61,736 nt of DNA from Desulfopila aestuarii DSM 18488 (GCF_900143695.1 NZ_FRFE01000030.1:1-61736); one strand, 5' to 3'. Shown: positions 8,418 through 18,589, counted from the first letter of the stretch. The notes: a model not told the origin generated them from the sequence alone. A program made the numbers and translations.

Positions 8418-9146
8418 ATGTCTATAGTCTTTGCTGTTGTTGCTGTTGTTGCTGTTTTTCTCATTGCCGGACTGGTACAAGGGCTTACAGGCTTTGGTTC
8501 TGCACTTGTCGCAATGCCTCTGCTGTGTCTACTGATGGATGTGAAAACAGCTGTCCCCTTATGCGTGCTGAACAGTGTTGTTATAACCACCTATTTGCTT
8601 TATCGGCTGAATGGTCAGCTGCGGATTGCGATCATCCTCCCGCTCTGCCTGGCTTCAATACCAGGAATATATGTTGGTACGACTTTTTTAAGAGAGCTTG
8701 ATAGTAAGATTATCAGCATCTGCCTGGGCCTGTTCTTAATAAGTTACAGCACATACAGCCTGGTGGCGAAACCGCGTCCAAGGGCTATTCACAAAGGTTG
8801 GGGATATGTGGCAGGATTTCTCTCAGGTGCAATAGGTGCAGCCTTTAGTGCAGGAGGGCCGCCAACGATTATTTATACAACCCTAAACGACTGGTCGAAG
8901 GATAAGATGAAGGCGACATTGACCGGATTCTTTGCTTTTACCTCGTGCCTTACGGTCGTCGTTCATGCATTGACCGGTCTTACCACTGTAACGGTGTTGC
9001 AAAATTTTTTCTACAGTGCTCCGGCAGTATTAGTCGGCACGGCTATAGGTTCAGCCCTCTATGGCAGGTTGCCAAGAGAGGCCTTTATCAGGCTGATTTT
9101 TCTTTTTCTTATCCTGATGGGGATAGCGATGCTGTTCACCAACTGA
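8418..9146 (+). CDS. TauE/SafE-family sulfite or anion permease
   Basis: A 242-residue membrane protein with about seven to eight hydrophobic segments. The family hallmark GLVQGLTGFGSALVAMPLL is in the first helix pair and is partly echoed by FLSGAIGAAFSAGGPPTIIY in the middle. TauE/SafE proteins export sulfite, sulfoacetate or related anions, or move them into the cell. No ribosome site is visible, because the IS4 element ends 18 bases before the ATG. The natural promoter was cut away or replaced by IS sequence. It is the only host-type gene between the 31-bp inverted repeats. Confidence 0.88.
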   Translation: MSIVFAVVAVVAVFLIAGLVQGLTGFGSALVAMPLLCLLMDVKTAVPLCVLNSVVITTYLLYRLNGQLRIAIILPLCLASIPGIYVGTTFLRELDSKIISICLGLFLISYSTYSLVAKPRPRAIHKGWGYVAGFLSGAIGAAFSAGGPPTIIYTTLNDWSKDKMKATLTGFFAFTSCLTVVVHALTGLTTVTVLQNFFYSAPAVLVGTAIGSALYGRLPREAFIRLIFLFLILMGIAMLFTN

Positions 9147-9451
9147 TAGCCAGTTCTTGGCTGTTTCATCTCAAGGAGTTCTGTTGTTGAGATGCTTTTC
9201 AATAGCCAGGATCGTATGGGCAACAGAGCTGGTTAGTCCACCGGTATAGCCAGAGCCTTCACTTGACAAAAAAATCAGGACAGATCTATTTGATCCTCAA
9301 ATTTTGAAAGTCCGCATATCTTCTGATGTGGTTAACCCTTCAAATCTGCCTCTTGGCTCTTGATTGCAAAGCGACAATAGTTCCAATTTGGATTAAAGGA
9401 ATAAGCTGGAGTTGGTGAAGGCGTCCAGCGTTTTATTGTTACCTATACCTT
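9147..9451 (+). other. Gene-free stretch with the right 31-bp inverted repeat
   Basis: Only the repeat at 9267-9297 is recognisable here. No terminator was found for either flanking gene. Confidence 0.5.
9267..9297 (-). repeat. 31-bp inverted repeat, right copy
   Basis: The reverse complement of 7019-7049 with one mismatch; it lies 120 bases after the TauE stop. Confidence 0.8.
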
Positions 9452-11239
9452 TCAGAACGTATGACAATCTATACATACAAGTCCCTTTTCGAGATGCTTC
9501 TTGTGAGATTCATCTTCCCACGATTTCCTCTCATGACAGCTTGAGCAAAGTATCCCTGGCTTACTGATTAGGCCGGTTGGCTCGGAGGTATGACAACTTG
9601 TACAGGCGATTCTTTCTTCTCTATGCACCTTGTGTGTAGCTTGCCAGGATAACCGCTTCTCTTCATGACAGAGAGTACAGGTTTTCACTGAGTCGGGGAG
9701 AGTGTGATACCCGAGGGTGGTAAGTGGCAACATAGCTGAACCGTCAGGAGTATGGCCGGAATTATCGTGACACTCATTGCATTTCGGGGCTTCCTCTTTT
9801 TGGTCAACACCATGGGTTATCAACATTTCGGCTTCTGCCTCAATGATTGAGTAGCTGCCAGTCATCCCTTCTTCATCCATCCCTATGGTAACAGCATCTT
9901 CAAATCTGCCCGTCATAAACATCCACATTATGGCAGGTGGCACAATCTCGTTGCTCTCATCATGTAGCGGCATGATTGATCGATGTCGCTTTATCGGTAC
10001 GATGGAGGACTTGCCGTCAAAAGCTGCGCCGTTTGCCTTGGCCATATGGTAAATACCATGCTCGTCAGGCTCTATTGTTTCGCCTATATTGTAAACATAC
10101 GACGTTCCATTAAACCAGACATATTCAGGGGTGACATTCGAAGCTCGAATTTCCTCTCCGACAAAACCGCCCTGGCCTGAGCAGAAGGCAGGATTCCAGA
10201 CAGGTATCAGCCAGTCCCTGGACATCTCAGTGCTGCCTCCTTTAGCGAACGTACGGATATGGCACACCTGGCAGCTCACTTGTCCTTCTGCGTGTCTGTT
10301 GAGAGCGCTGCTGCCGTGCGGCGTGCTTGAATGACATGTCTGGCAGGTAGGGTCAGTTGCTTCTGTCTGGCGCAGATCAATTCCACGTCCACCTATCTTA
10401 TGTTTTGAGGCAGAGTGGCAGTTGATACAGTGCAGGTTTGCTCCCTCCGGGGAGAGGTGCACGTCCTCTTCGACAGGAGCATTGGCTGTACTTCGACCCA
10501 TATCCCCTCTCTTTGTCCAGTCACCGCCACCGGCAGAAGCGTGGCAGCGCAGGCAGGTATATCGCGTCGGCAGATGAACATTTCTTGCAACATCAACCAT
10601 ATCTATCCCTTCAGGCATCTTGTCAAAATCTGGAACAGTAGTGGAATTGCCATCTTCATCAAGGAGTTCTATGACATAAGTCATTGTTTCGCCGAGAATA
10701 TTTTCGACAGTTTCCGTATTTTCAGGATCGTGCACGAATTTTCGCTGGTAGATCTCGCTATGACACATTAGGCAGTCCACATCAGCTAACTCGGGAGGAT
10801 GCGGTGCATTGCCGTCTGCTCTTACATGGCAGGAGAAGCAGGCTCCCTTGGAGGTCATCGCATAAGTGCAGAATGTATTTATACCTTTAAAGGCCTTGCC
10901 CAGCCATTCTCCGTCAGTGTTAGTGAGTTCCGGAGTTGGACCTTTCCATTGCATGTGGACTGAGTTGAGTGCATCATGTGCTTCTTCATCGTGGCAGGAG
11001 ATGCAGGTTGCAGGCCCTGTATATTCAGTGATTGAAGCATGCGCTTCGATTGTTCCATTATTGTTATTGCGGTTGGTATTACCATTGCCATTAGGGGTAT
11101 CATCTTCTTGTATGGAAAGGGTATTCTGATAACTGCCTCCCCTTATGGCATCTGCTTTAGAGTGATGCGTTTGATCGGAAGCGTAGGCGATATTGCAGCT
11201 CAACATGCATAAAAACAATGCTATACATAGTGTTTTCAT
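9452..11239 (-). CDS. Secreted dodecahaem c-type cytochrome
   Basis: A 595-residue protein from the ATG at 11239, which has AGAGGG just upstream; an ATG 10 codons earlier lacks one. A signal peptide (KTLCIALFLCMLSCNIAYA) is followed by an Asn-rich linker. Twelve CxxCH haem-attachment motifs follow: CISCH, CFSCH, CLMCH, CLRCH, CINCH, CQTCH, CQVCH, CNECH, CTLCH, CTSCH, CSSCH and CIDCH, the last two residues from the C-terminus. A 130-residue stretch without haems lies between motifs 7 and 8. Such proteins carry electrons in the periplasm or at the cell surface. Some are enzymes of the octahaem tetrathionate, nitrite or hydroxylamine reductase group. No exact family can be named. The gene stands alone without maturation genes. 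Confidence 0.88.
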   Translation of the reverse strand: MKTLCIALFLCMLSCNIAYASDQTHHSKADAIRGGSYQNTLSIQEDDTPNGNGNTNRNNNNGTIEAHASITEYTGPATCISCHDEEAHDALNSVHMQWKGPTPELTNTDGEWLGKAFKGINTFCTYAMTSKGACFSCHVRADGNAPHPPELADVDCLMCHSEIYQRKFVHDPENTETVENILGETMTYVIELLDEDGNSTTVPDFDKMPEGIDMVDVARNVHLPTRYTCLRCHASAGGGDWTKRGDMGRSTANAPVEEDVHLSPEGANLHCINCHSASKHKIGGRGIDLRQTEATDPTCQTCHSSTPHGSSALNRHAEGQVSCQVCHIRTFAKGGSTEMSRDWLIPVWNPAFCSGQGGFVGEEIRASNVTPEYVWFNGTSYVYNIGETIEPDEHGIYHMAKANGAAFDGKSSIVPIKRHRSIMPLHDESNEIVPPAIMWMFMTGRFEDAVTIGMDEEGMTGSYSIIEAEAEMLITHGVDQKEEAPKCNECHDNSGHTPDGSAMLPLTTLGYHTLPDSVKTCTLCHEEKRLSWQATHKVHREERIACTSCHTSEPTGLISKPGILCSSCHERKSWEDESHKKHLEKGLVCIDCHTF

Positions 11240-11826
11240 ATGACCCTCTGCGTTGGAAGAGTGCTGCATCCATCATGGATCATTCCTGGTTTTCATTCAA
11301 CTGATGGCATAGTTGTCCTGTTTATAGCTATACATACGCTTTGCGAACGATAAAGTTACAGTGTTTTGAAAGTCTGAAATGCTTGGCTTAACATTTCAGA
11401 TGCTTAGAATCTGAAAGAAAGAAAAAGGTGGAATTGAAATAGAAAGCAGATATGGGGATAGATCTGTGCTCGACTCTCTTTTTGAAAGCGCCGGCCAGCG
11501 GTTCGATGTTGCTTGTTGTCTCAGGTTATATTGAAAAAATTATGACCGACGAAAAAAGACAGGTCTAAGTAAAGGGGCCAGAATATATGAATACCTTCTT
11601 TGTCCCTTGCATGATACTTTCCACATGAAAACCAGGTGGCGTCACATTTATGAGAGAAAGGAACCTGCCTTTGCGTCACTCATCTTGAGATGATAAAGGG
11701 TAATTTCATCTGTATTGATGTATGCCAGAGACGAAAGTTGTTATCTGATTTATGTAGCAACTGAATTTTATCGTCCCTCTGCTTTTGACAAGAGAAGAAT
11801 AAAATGATCGCAAAACATGGCTAGCC
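11240..11826. other. Divergent intergenic region, no gene
   Basis: Between the cytochrome and MFS genes, which point away from each other, so both promoters should be here. A perfect 8-bp inverted repeat CTGAAATG/CATTTCAG (11374-11381 and 11392-11399) is the only clear structure and could be an operator. No convincing open frame was seen. Confidence 0.5.
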
Positions 11827-11847
11827 TTGATCGGTGGTGAACGAGAA

Positions 11848-13107
11848 GTGATAAATCAAAAAACATCATCCTACCGTTGGATTATTGTCCTGGCTGGAAT
11901 TGCAGGTCTTTTCGCAAGTCTTGGTCTGGGCCGTTTTTCCCTTGGAATGATGCTGCCGTCAATGGGAGAGGCGCTGAGCCTCTCTTACAGCCAGATGGGA
12001 TTGATCAGTACTGTTAATTTCTGTGGTTACCTGGTCGCGCTGCTGTTCTGTGGCAGGATGACGACACGTTATGGTGGACGCGTGGTCATTTTCGTCGCTT
12101 TGTCTCTGGTCTCTCTTTCCATGGTTCTCGTCGGTTTCTCCAGCAGCTACTGGCTGATCCTTTTGCTCTATTGTTTGACGGGAATCGGCAGTGCTCTCTC
12201 CAATGTTCCGATTATGGCCCTTATTTCCACGTGGTTTGATGGTCGGATCAGGGGCAGGGCAGCCGGTTTGTGTGTGATGGGCAACGGCTTAGGGATATTG
12301 GTAACCGGAAAAGCGGTTCCGGTGCTGAACAAAATGGCGTATGGCTGGCGAGTGAGCTGGATTCTTCTTGGTGGTCTTGCCGGATGTATCGCATTCCTTT
12401 GTTTGTTTATGATTCGAAATCGACCAGGCGAGGTTGAAGATGGGACGCAGGCAATAACAAGTACGAATACAACGAAGATCGCACCCGAGATACCTGGATC
12501 GGGAAACAAAAGTACCCCGGTGCAGCAGATTGCCGGGAAAAATATATTTTTCCACTGCGGAGCGATCTATTTTCTCTTTGGCTGTGCCTATGTTATTTAT
12601 GTGACGTTTTTTGTGACTTCTCTGGTGCAGGAACGTGGCCTGAGTGAAGTCGTTGCCGGTAATCTCTGGTCTTGGGTTGGATTGCTCAGTCTTGTTTCAG
12701 GGCCACTTTTTGGGCATTTGTCAGATCTTTACGGGCGAAAGGCGACCCTGGCGACTGTGTTTTTATTCCAGACAACCGCTTACCTACTAGCTACCGCGCA
12801 ATTGCCTATGTTCTCTGTCTATGTCTCTCTAGCCTGCTTTGGTCTTGTTGTATGGAGCACGCCACCTATTATTGCTGCACTGGTGGGAGACCATGCTGGC
12901 CCCGAAAGGACAGCAGCAATCTTTGGCTTTGTGACTTTTTTCTTTGGCATCGGTCAGATCATTGGTCCGGCCTGCGCCGGTTTCCTGGCCGAACAGAGCG
13001 GGACATTTTCTCTTAGCTTTTTGCTCGCGGCGGTTTTAGCTGGAATAGCAATGGTGCTAAGTTTACTGTTACCTGCTAAGGGGCAGGTTTTGTCAGAAGG
13101 TCGGTAA
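11848..13107 (+). CDS. Major facilitator superfamily transporter
   Basis: A 419-residue membrane protein with twelve predicted segments in two halves. The half linker at about 195-230 is hydrophilic. Motif A-like CGRMTTRYGGR follows helix 2, and the second half has the matching GHLSDLYGRKA. The opening GLFASLGLGRFSLGMMLPSM resembles the YbfB/YjiJ-type MFS group, whose substrates are mostly unknown. The start is unclear: GTG at 11848 is used; a TTG at 11827 is also open, and neither has a strong ribosome site. It is a single gene. Confidence 0.87.
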   Translation: MINQKTSSYRWIIVLAGIAGLFASLGLGRFSLGMMLPSMGEALSLSYSQMGLISTVNFCGYLVALLFCGRMTTRYGGRVVIFVALSLVSLSMVLVGFSSSYWLILLLYCLTGIGSALSNVPIMALISTWFDGRIRGRAAGLCVMGNGLGILVTGKAVPVLNKMAYGWRVSWILLGGLAGCIAFLCLFMIRNRPGEVEDGTQAITSTNTTKIAPEIPGSGNKSTPVQQIAGKNIFFHCGAIYFLFGCAYVIYVTFFVTSLVQERGLSEVVAGNLWSWVGLLSLVSGPLFGHLSDLYGRKATLATVFLFQTTAYLLATAQLPMFSVYVSLACFGLVVWSTPPIIAALVGDHAGPERTAAIFGFVTFFFGIGQIIGPACAGFLAEQSGTFSLSFLLAAVLAGIAMVLSLLLPAKGQVLSEGR

Positions 13108-13365
13108 TTCTGGTGCCTTTGCTGTCAGGTGGGAGTTGTTGGAAAATCTGCGGCATTGATGCATGCTAAATACATTCTGGTTGCCAAATTATCATGAGTG
13201 AAAATCTTCCAAGGTGCGGTGAGGGTTGTCCGCGATTGGGGCAACTCATGAAAAAGGGCACAAATTCATGTACAAAATTCAACATGTATCTCTTGGATCT
13301 TAACAACAGCTGGAGTCTATAGCTTTTGTATAGTCAAAGTGAGAATTTACGTAACAAGGAAAATC

Positions 13366-13641
13366 ATGACAGAAAAAGAAATATGCAAACGTCACGGAGA
13401 GGTGTCTGTCTGGGTTGTGTGTAAGCATGTTGGGAATGGAAGCGCTGATACTGTCATTTTTAGCGAGAAGCGCGATGCCCTTTGCTTCGGATGTGCTTGT
13501 GATGCAGAAAATCTCACAGAGTCGGACGTTGTATTCATGTGCGAAGAATGCCTCAAGGATTTCACTGCTAAACTGATGATAGACTCACAAACTTTTGCGA
13601 ATCTCAAAGATCGAGTCAAGGGCATCGAACATCTCAAGTGA
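13366..13641 (+). CDS. Small cysteine-rich protein, likely metal-binding
   Basis: A 91-residue protein from the ATG at 13366, with AAGGA six bases upstream. Cysteines are at CKRHGE, VVCKHV, ALCFGCACDAE and FMCEECLKDF, the pattern of one or two zinc or iron sites. No family is recognised. It reads in the same direction as the protease gene 116 bases downstream, but is probably separate. Confidence 0.6.
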   Translation: MTEKEICKRHGEVSVWVVCKHVGNGSADTVIFSEKRDALCFGCACDAENLTESDVVFMCEECLKDFTAKLMIDSQTFANLKDRVKGIEHLK

Positions 13642-13756
13642 AGAAAGTGGTATCCTGCAGAGGATAGATTGAGATGAGGGTTGAGTCTGAGTCGGCTGGG
13701 CACCATGGAAATGGTCTATATGTTTTGCTTTTTTTGATAATGAATCAGGTGATGCA

Positions 13757-14269
13757 GTGCAGGAATTGAAATATCTACAGGGATATCCAGGCCATCTTAC
13801 AGATCAGGTCCAGCTCTTGATAGCAGAGAAGAAATTACAAGATCTCCTTCTCAAGAAATATCCAGCACCACACGAAATCGGTACAGATAAAGCTCTCTAC
13901 CAGTATGTGATGGCGATAAAAAATAGTTCAATGCAGCAATCGCAGCCCTTGAGCAAGATACTCTACGATGCAAAAATCAAGATGCATAACCAGGCCCTTG
14001 GTGTGCACAAATTTATATCAAGGGTGCAGGGAGGCAAACTGAAAGCTAAAAATGAGATTCGCATCGCCTCCACATTCAGAAACGCACCAGAACCCCTTCT
14101 TCGCATGATTGTTGTTCACGAGCTTGCTCACCTCAAAGAAAAGGATCACAACAAGGCGTTTTACAAACTTTGCAAGCATATGGAGCCTGCATACCATCAA
14201 CTGGAATTTGATATGCGTCTCTATCTGACACAAATTGATCTTTTTGGTCCGTTGTATGTTGCGGCATAG
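13757..14269 (+). CDS. YgjP-like metallopeptidase (DUF45)
   Basis: A 170-residue protein with a zinc-peptidase motif HELAH at about residues 122-126 and the downstream KDHNKAFYKLCKHMEPAY typical of YgjP/DUF45 proteins. The third ligand is probably the histidine in DHNKAF. It starts at a GTG with AGGTGA upstream; no ATG is available in frame. The biological role of the family is poorly known. It is shorter than usual YgjP proteins (about 230 residues), missing part of the N-terminal domain. Confidence 0.8.
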   Translation: MQELKYLQGYPGHLTDQVQLLIAEKKLQDLLLKKYPAPHEIGTDKALYQYVMAIKNSSMQQSQPLSKILYDAKIKMHNQALGVHKFISRVQGGKLKAKNEIRIASTFRNAPEPLLRMIVVHELAHLKEKDHNKAFYKLCKHMEPAYHQLEFDMRLYLTQIDLFGPLYVAA

Positions 14270-14747
14270 TCAGATTGTCGCGGTGTTCAGATCTTCGTTG
14301 AAGTACTATTAACTCCCCCCCCCCTTTGACCGTGACGCGTTAAGGTCATCCCTTGTGGTCTCTTGCCACTGAATCGTTCCGCCAAACATTCCGTATTTGA
14401 TCCGTGAAATCTTCACATGCAATCGCAGGGATCAATTTATCAATAAAAGATACCTCCTGATTTCCGGGTCTTCTGGTAAGCGCTGTAGCTGCCAGTCGCA
14501 TGAGGTGTCCGACATTTTCTCTTGAGTGAGAATAATGTAAGAAGGATAGCGTAAAATACGGAAAAATAGATAGATAGAATGATGCAAGGGGGCGCTGGCT
14601 GCTTTGTGGGAGGAGGGTTGGCGCAGACAAGAGTTTCGTGTTTGCGTTGAACCAGTTGTGTATTGATCATTTTCGTCTTGATCCCAAAAAAAGTAACTGA
14701 AATTTTTTTTGTATTGAGACGGTCAGGTCAAGACTGGAGGTTAGAAA
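14270..14747. other. Gene-free stretch
   Basis: Contains a run of ten C residues at 14315-14324 and no convincing gene. Minus-strand frames at 14346-14670 have no ribosome site or protein-like composition. Confidence 0.5.
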
Positions 14748-15548
14748 ATGGACAGCTATACATATGATCGACGACAATTTTCACGTCATGAGTTGAGTAA
14801 TCAGCTCATCCAGAATGAACTTGCCTTAGCTGGACAAATTCAGCGCTCTTTTCTCCCTACCGCAAGTCAGTGTCTTAAAAGGTATGAACTTGCTGGTCAG
14901 TCTATCTCATGCATTGAAGTAGGTGGCGATTATTTTGACTACCTGTATGGCCCGGAATTCCAGGATGAAAGTTTGAAAATTATTGTTGGTGACGTATCGG
15001 GACATGGGATAGATGCTGCTTTATTGATGAGCTCAGCGAGAACATTTCTCAGAGCTCGAGCAATCAATTCTGGGACAGCAACTCAGGTTGTGTCTGCTAT
15101 GAATCGACATTTCTATCTGGACCATTCCAGAACTGGCCACTTTATGACCCTGTTTTATCTCGATATAAACCTTGATTCTGGTCATGCTACATGGGTGAGG
15201 GCAGGGCATGAACCTGCGACTGTTTTCGCCCCTAGTATAAACGAATTTCACGAGCTGAAGGGGGCCGGGGTGCCACTGGGAGTTGATTACAACTACTGTT
15301 ACAGTGAGTATTTTTTGCCCCAGCTTGCCGAAGGAACGATTATAGCTATTGGGACAGACGGCATATGGGAGGCAAGAAATGAAAATGGTAAGTTTTTCGG
15401 CAAAGACCGTTTCAAAAGCATCCTGCAAGAAACAGCGGATTTTTCAGCACAGGAAATAATCAATGCTGTTTTTGATGAACTTGGAATGTTTTGTAGAGGT
15501 GTCCCACTGGACGATGATGTCACTCTGGTTATCGTGAAAGTCGTATAA
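14748..15548 (+). CDS. RsbU-type PP2C (SpoIIE) serine phosphatase
   Basis: A 266-residue protein, with GGAGG nine bases before the ATG. An N-terminal helix carries the RsbU-like ELALAGQIQRSFLPT. The SpoIIE-type catalytic domain follows: GGDYFDYL and IIVGDVSGHGIDAALLMSSA (metal-binding aspartates), VRAGHEPATVF, and IGTDGIWEARN and DDDVTLVIVKV at the end. No sensor domain is attached, so partners must supply the signal. Such enzymes dephosphorylate anti-anti-sigma (STAS) proteins, but none is encoded nearby. Confidence 0.9.
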   Translation: MDSYTYDRRQFSRHELSNQLIQNELALAGQIQRSFLPTASQCLKRYELAGQSISCIEVGGDYFDYLYGPEFQDESLKIIVGDVSGHGIDAALLMSSARTFLRARAINSGTATQVVSAMNRHFYLDHSRTGHFMTLFYLDINLDSGHATWVRAGHEPATVFAPSINEFHELKGAGVPLGVDYNYCYSEYFLPQLAEGTIIAIGTDGIWEARNENGKFFGKDRFKSILQETADFSAQEIINAVFDELGMFCRGVPLDDDVTLVIVKVV

Positions 15549-15789
15549 CAAAATCAGCCTTGAGGTAGCTTGAGCTACTCTTTCAGTCACGTAGAGATTG
15601 TGTCCGTTAGCGGTAGTGTCATGCTGATTTAGCTGGTATGATAAGGATTGTCACTAATGATGCCTGATCCTCTCAATTACATGGTGCCAGCCCTTTGCCT
15701 TAGGAGTGGGGGGATTGTAATTCCAAGTGGAGAGGGCTTTGCTCCAATTGAATAAAATCATACAAAAGAATGACGAAAAGGACGCGAAT

Positions 15790-16290
15790 ATGAACAGCAG
15801 AGCGTATCTGGAAAATGCTGATGAGGTAATGGCAAAGATTGCCAAAGGCGCTTTCCTTACTGTCAAGGCAGGTGATGCCGTCAATACCATGACCATAGGC
15901 TGGGCCACCATAGGCATTATCTGGCAACGGCAAGTATTCATGGTGGCGGTGAGAGACTCCAGGCACACATTCCAGTTGTTGGAAAAAACAGATAACTTTA
16001 CCGTCAGCATTCCGTCAGACTCGACCTGTAAGGATGCTGTTGCATTCTGTGGCACAAGGTCTGGTAGAGATTGCGACAAATTCAAAGAGTGCAACCTGAG
16101 GCAGAAGCCTGCAGAGCATGTCGAATCACCTATCATCGACATTCCAGGCATTCACTACGAGTGCAAAATTATTTACAAGTCAGCAATGGATAGTGCTTTA
16201 ATGGACGGTGCTCTTGATAAGCTCTACCCGCAAAAGGATTATCACACGTTGTATTTCGGTGAAATTCTGGCTTGCTATGAGAGTGAATAA
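15790..16290 (+). CDS. Flavin reductase-like FMN-binding protein
   Basis: A 166-residue protein from the ATG at 15790, with AAGGA seven bases upstream. The pattern KIAKGAFLTVKAGDAVNTMT and then TIGWATIGIIWQRQVFMVAV is the split-barrel core of flavin reductase-like proteins. HTFQLLEKTDNFTVSIP follows, as in clostridial and deltaproteobacterial family members. They bind FMN and pass electrons to unknown partners. Five cysteines in the middle (DSTCKDAVAFCGTRSGRDCD, KECNLR and YECK) are notable. Monocistronic, with a strong terminator after it. Confidence 0.82.
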   Translation: MNSRAYLENADEVMAKIAKGAFLTVKAGDAVNTMTIGWATIGIIWQRQVFMVAVRDSRHTFQLLEKTDNFTVSIPSDSTCKDAVAFCGTRSGRDCDKFKECNLRQKPAEHVESPIIDIPGIHYECKIIYKSAMDSALMDGALDKLYPQKDYHTLYFGEILACYESE

Positions 16291-16344
16291 GCTGCATGAA
16301 GAATTGGGTTTAAGAGACTTTTTCACATAGTGGGATCACCAATG

Positions 16345-16386
16345 ACAAAGGCCGCTCCCTGCTAGAGAGCGGCCTTTGTTTTTTTC
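16345..16386 (+). terminator. Rho-independent terminator after the flavin reductase gene
   Basis: A 13-bp stem (ACAAAGGCCGCTC with GAGCGGCCTTTGT) with a 9-base loop and a T run after it, between convergent genes. Confidence 0.9.
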
Positions 16387-16408
16387 CAAAGTCAGAGTGT
16401 TTTTCGAG

Positions 16409-18589
16409 TTAACGAATAAACAGCATCTCCTGATAGGAGGGGAGCGGCCACAGATCGTCGGCTACAACGGCCTCTAAGGCGTCGGCGTATTCACGAACCT
16501 TGTTCATCGCCGGCAGCACCTTATCGCACATGTATTTGGCGTGTGCCAGGGTATCGCCGCCCTCGTGGGCCATCAGCTTTTCAAGTTTATCTGCCTCCGC
16601 CTGCATGGCGCGGAGTTTATCGGTAACGTCTTCGAGGGCTACCATCTTGATGTCATGGCCAATATTCTTGAGGTTGCTGCACGTGGCGGCAAGCTCGCCC
16701 TGATAGCGCATGGCGGCCGGGAAGATCGAGGTGCGGGCCATACGGATAACGAGGTTGGCTTCGGTGCTGATGGTCTTTACATACTGCTCCAGGTAAATCT
16801 CCTGGCGGGATTTCAGTTCAGCCTCGGAGAGTACGCCGTATTTGGTGAACAGCTCCACAACTTCCTTGCTTGTCAATACTGGAAGGGCTTCCGGGGTGGT
16901 CTTCAGGTTCGGCAAGCCGCGTTTCTTGGCTTCTTTATGCCAGGCCTCACCATACCCGTCGCCGTTGAAGATGATCGCATCATGTTCTTTCATGAGTTTT
17001 TGCAAAAGCTGCTGAACACCCTCGTTGAACTTGGTCTTGTTGACCTTGCCCAATTTCTCTAACTCGGTGGCAACGTAATCCAGAGACTCGGCCATCATGG
17101 TGTTCAAGGCAACCTGGGATCCGGCGATAGACTGCAAGGAGCCAACGGCACGGAACTCAAAACGATTGCCGGTGAAGGCGAAGGGGCTGGTGCGGTTACG
17201 GTCGCCGGGATCCATCGGCAGCGGCGGCAGGGTGTCTACGCCAATATTCATAACACCTTTCTGCTTGGAGCTTTTCACTTCACCTTTTTTGATCTGCTCG
17301 AAAACGTCAGCCAGCTGCTCGCCAACGTAGGCACTCATAATGGCAGGAGGGGCCTCGTTGGCGCCAAGACGGTGGTCGTTGGACGCGGTGGCAACGGTAG
17401 CTCGCAACAGCGCGCCGTATTTGTGCAGTGCACGGAGGGTGGCGGCACAGAAAACCAGGAACTGAGCATTGGAGTGTGGGGTATCGCCCGGATCAAACAG
17501 GCTGCCCAGTTCGGCATTGCCGATAGAATAGTTGAGATGTTTACCTGAACCATTGATGCCGGCAAACGGCTTTTCGTGAAGCAGGCAGGTCATTCCGTAA
17601 CGTTTGGCTACGGTGCGCAGGGTGGTCATAACCATCTGGTTATGGTCGGTGGCGAGGTTGCCCTGCTCGAAAATCGGGGCAATCTCAAACTGGCTCGGTG
17701 CAACCTCGTTATGACGGGTTTTCACCGGAACGCCGAGCTTGTAGAGTTCGCGATCGACCTCCATCATGAATGCCAGGACTCGACGTGGGATAACTCCAAA
17801 GTATTGATCTTCAAACTCCTGTCCTTTAGCGGAGCGGGCACCAAACAGCGAACGGCCGGCCAGCAGCAGGTCGGGGCGGGAGAAAACGAAGTTGCGGTCG
17901 ATCAGGAAATATTCCTGCTCGGGGCCGGCAAAGGCAGTGACGGGAAGCGTTGTGGTTGTGCCGAAGAGTTTCAGCACCCGTTTAGCCTGTTTGTTAAGGG
18001 CCTGCAGTGAGCGCAATAGCGGGGTCTTTTTGTCCAGGGCTTCGCCGGTCCAGGAGACGAAAACTGTGGGAATGCAAAGAAAGGTGCCGTTTGGGTTTTC
18101 AAGAATGTAGGCCGGGCTGGTAACGTCCCATGCTGTGTACCCACGGGCCTCAAAAGTGGCACGAAGACCGCCTGAGGGGAAAGAAGAGGCATCTGGCTCA
18201 CCTTGGATCAACAGCTTGCCGGAGAATTCCGCGATAGCGCTACCATCACCGTCTGGGACGAGAAAAGCGTCGTGTTTTTCAGCTGTTAAACCGGTTAATG
18301 GATAGAAGACATGGGTGAAATGAGTTGCTCCTTTCTCGATGGCCCAGTCTTTCATGGCGTTGGCAACAACATCTGCAACGCTGGCATCCAGTTTTTCACC
18401 GAAAGCGATGGTTTTCTTCAAAGATTTGTAGACATGCTTGGGCAGGCGTTCCTTCATTACGATGTCACTGAAGACGTTGCTGCCGAACACATCGGTCGGC
18501 TTGGTCTCACTGAAATTCAGCGGGGCGTGGGAAGGTTTGTAGTTGATGATCGCCGAGATGGCGTTAAGGCGGGCCTGGATTCCACTCAT
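16409..18589 (-). CDS. glnN: Glutamine synthetase type III (GlnN)
   Basis: A 726-residue protein, the normal length for GSIII and much longer than GlnA. The N-terminal beta-grasp part has [21 protein letters not shown]. The catalytic half has [25 protein letters not shown] and [17 protein letters not shown], and the ATP and ammonia part follows with [17 protein letters not shown] joins ammonia to glutamate using ATP, forming double-hexamer rings. AGGATA-like signals are weak, but GGAGAG precedes the start by 5 bases. The gene is alone and has a promoter with two identical palindromes upstream (18627-18672), pointing to specific regulation. Confidence 0.96.
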   Translation of the reverse strand: MSGIQARLNAISAIINYKPSHAPLNFSETKPTDVFGSNVFSDIVMKERLPKHVYKSLKKTIAFGEKLDASVADVVANAMKDWAIEKGATHFTHVFYPLTGLTAEKHDAFLVPDGDGSAIAEFSGKLLIQGEPDASSFPSGGLRATFEARGYTAWDVTSPAYILENPNGTFLCIPTVFVSWTGEALDKKTPLLRSLQALNKQAKRVLKLFGTTTTLPVTAFAGPEQEYFLIDRNFVFSRPDLLLAGRSLFGARSAKGQEFEDQYFGVIPRRVLAFMMEVDRELYKLGVPVKTRHNEVAPSQFEIAPIFEQGNLATDHNQMVMTTLRTVAKRYGMTCLLHEKPFAGINGSGKHLNYSIGNAELGSLFDPGDTPHSNAQFLVFCAATLRALHKYGALLRATVATASNDHRLGANEAPPAIMSAYVGEQLADVFEQIKKGEVKSSKQKGVMNIGVDTLPPLPMDPGDRNRTSPFAFTGNRFEFRAVGSLQSIAGSQVALNTMMAESLDYVATELEKLGKVNKTKFNEGVQQLLQKLMKEHDAIIFNGDGYGEAWHKEAKKRGLPNLKTTPEALPVLTSKEVVELFTKYGVLSEAELKSRQEIYLEQYVKTISTEANLVIRMARTSIFPAAMRYQGELAATCSNLKNIGHDIKMVALEDVTDKLRAMQAEADKLEKLMAHEGGDTLAHAKYMCDKVLPAMNKVREYADALEAVVADDLWPLPSYQEMLFIR

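Noticed and set aside
14346-14670. Minus-strand frames between the YgjP-like and phosphatase genes
   Set aside because: Composition is not protein-like and starts lack ribosome sites.
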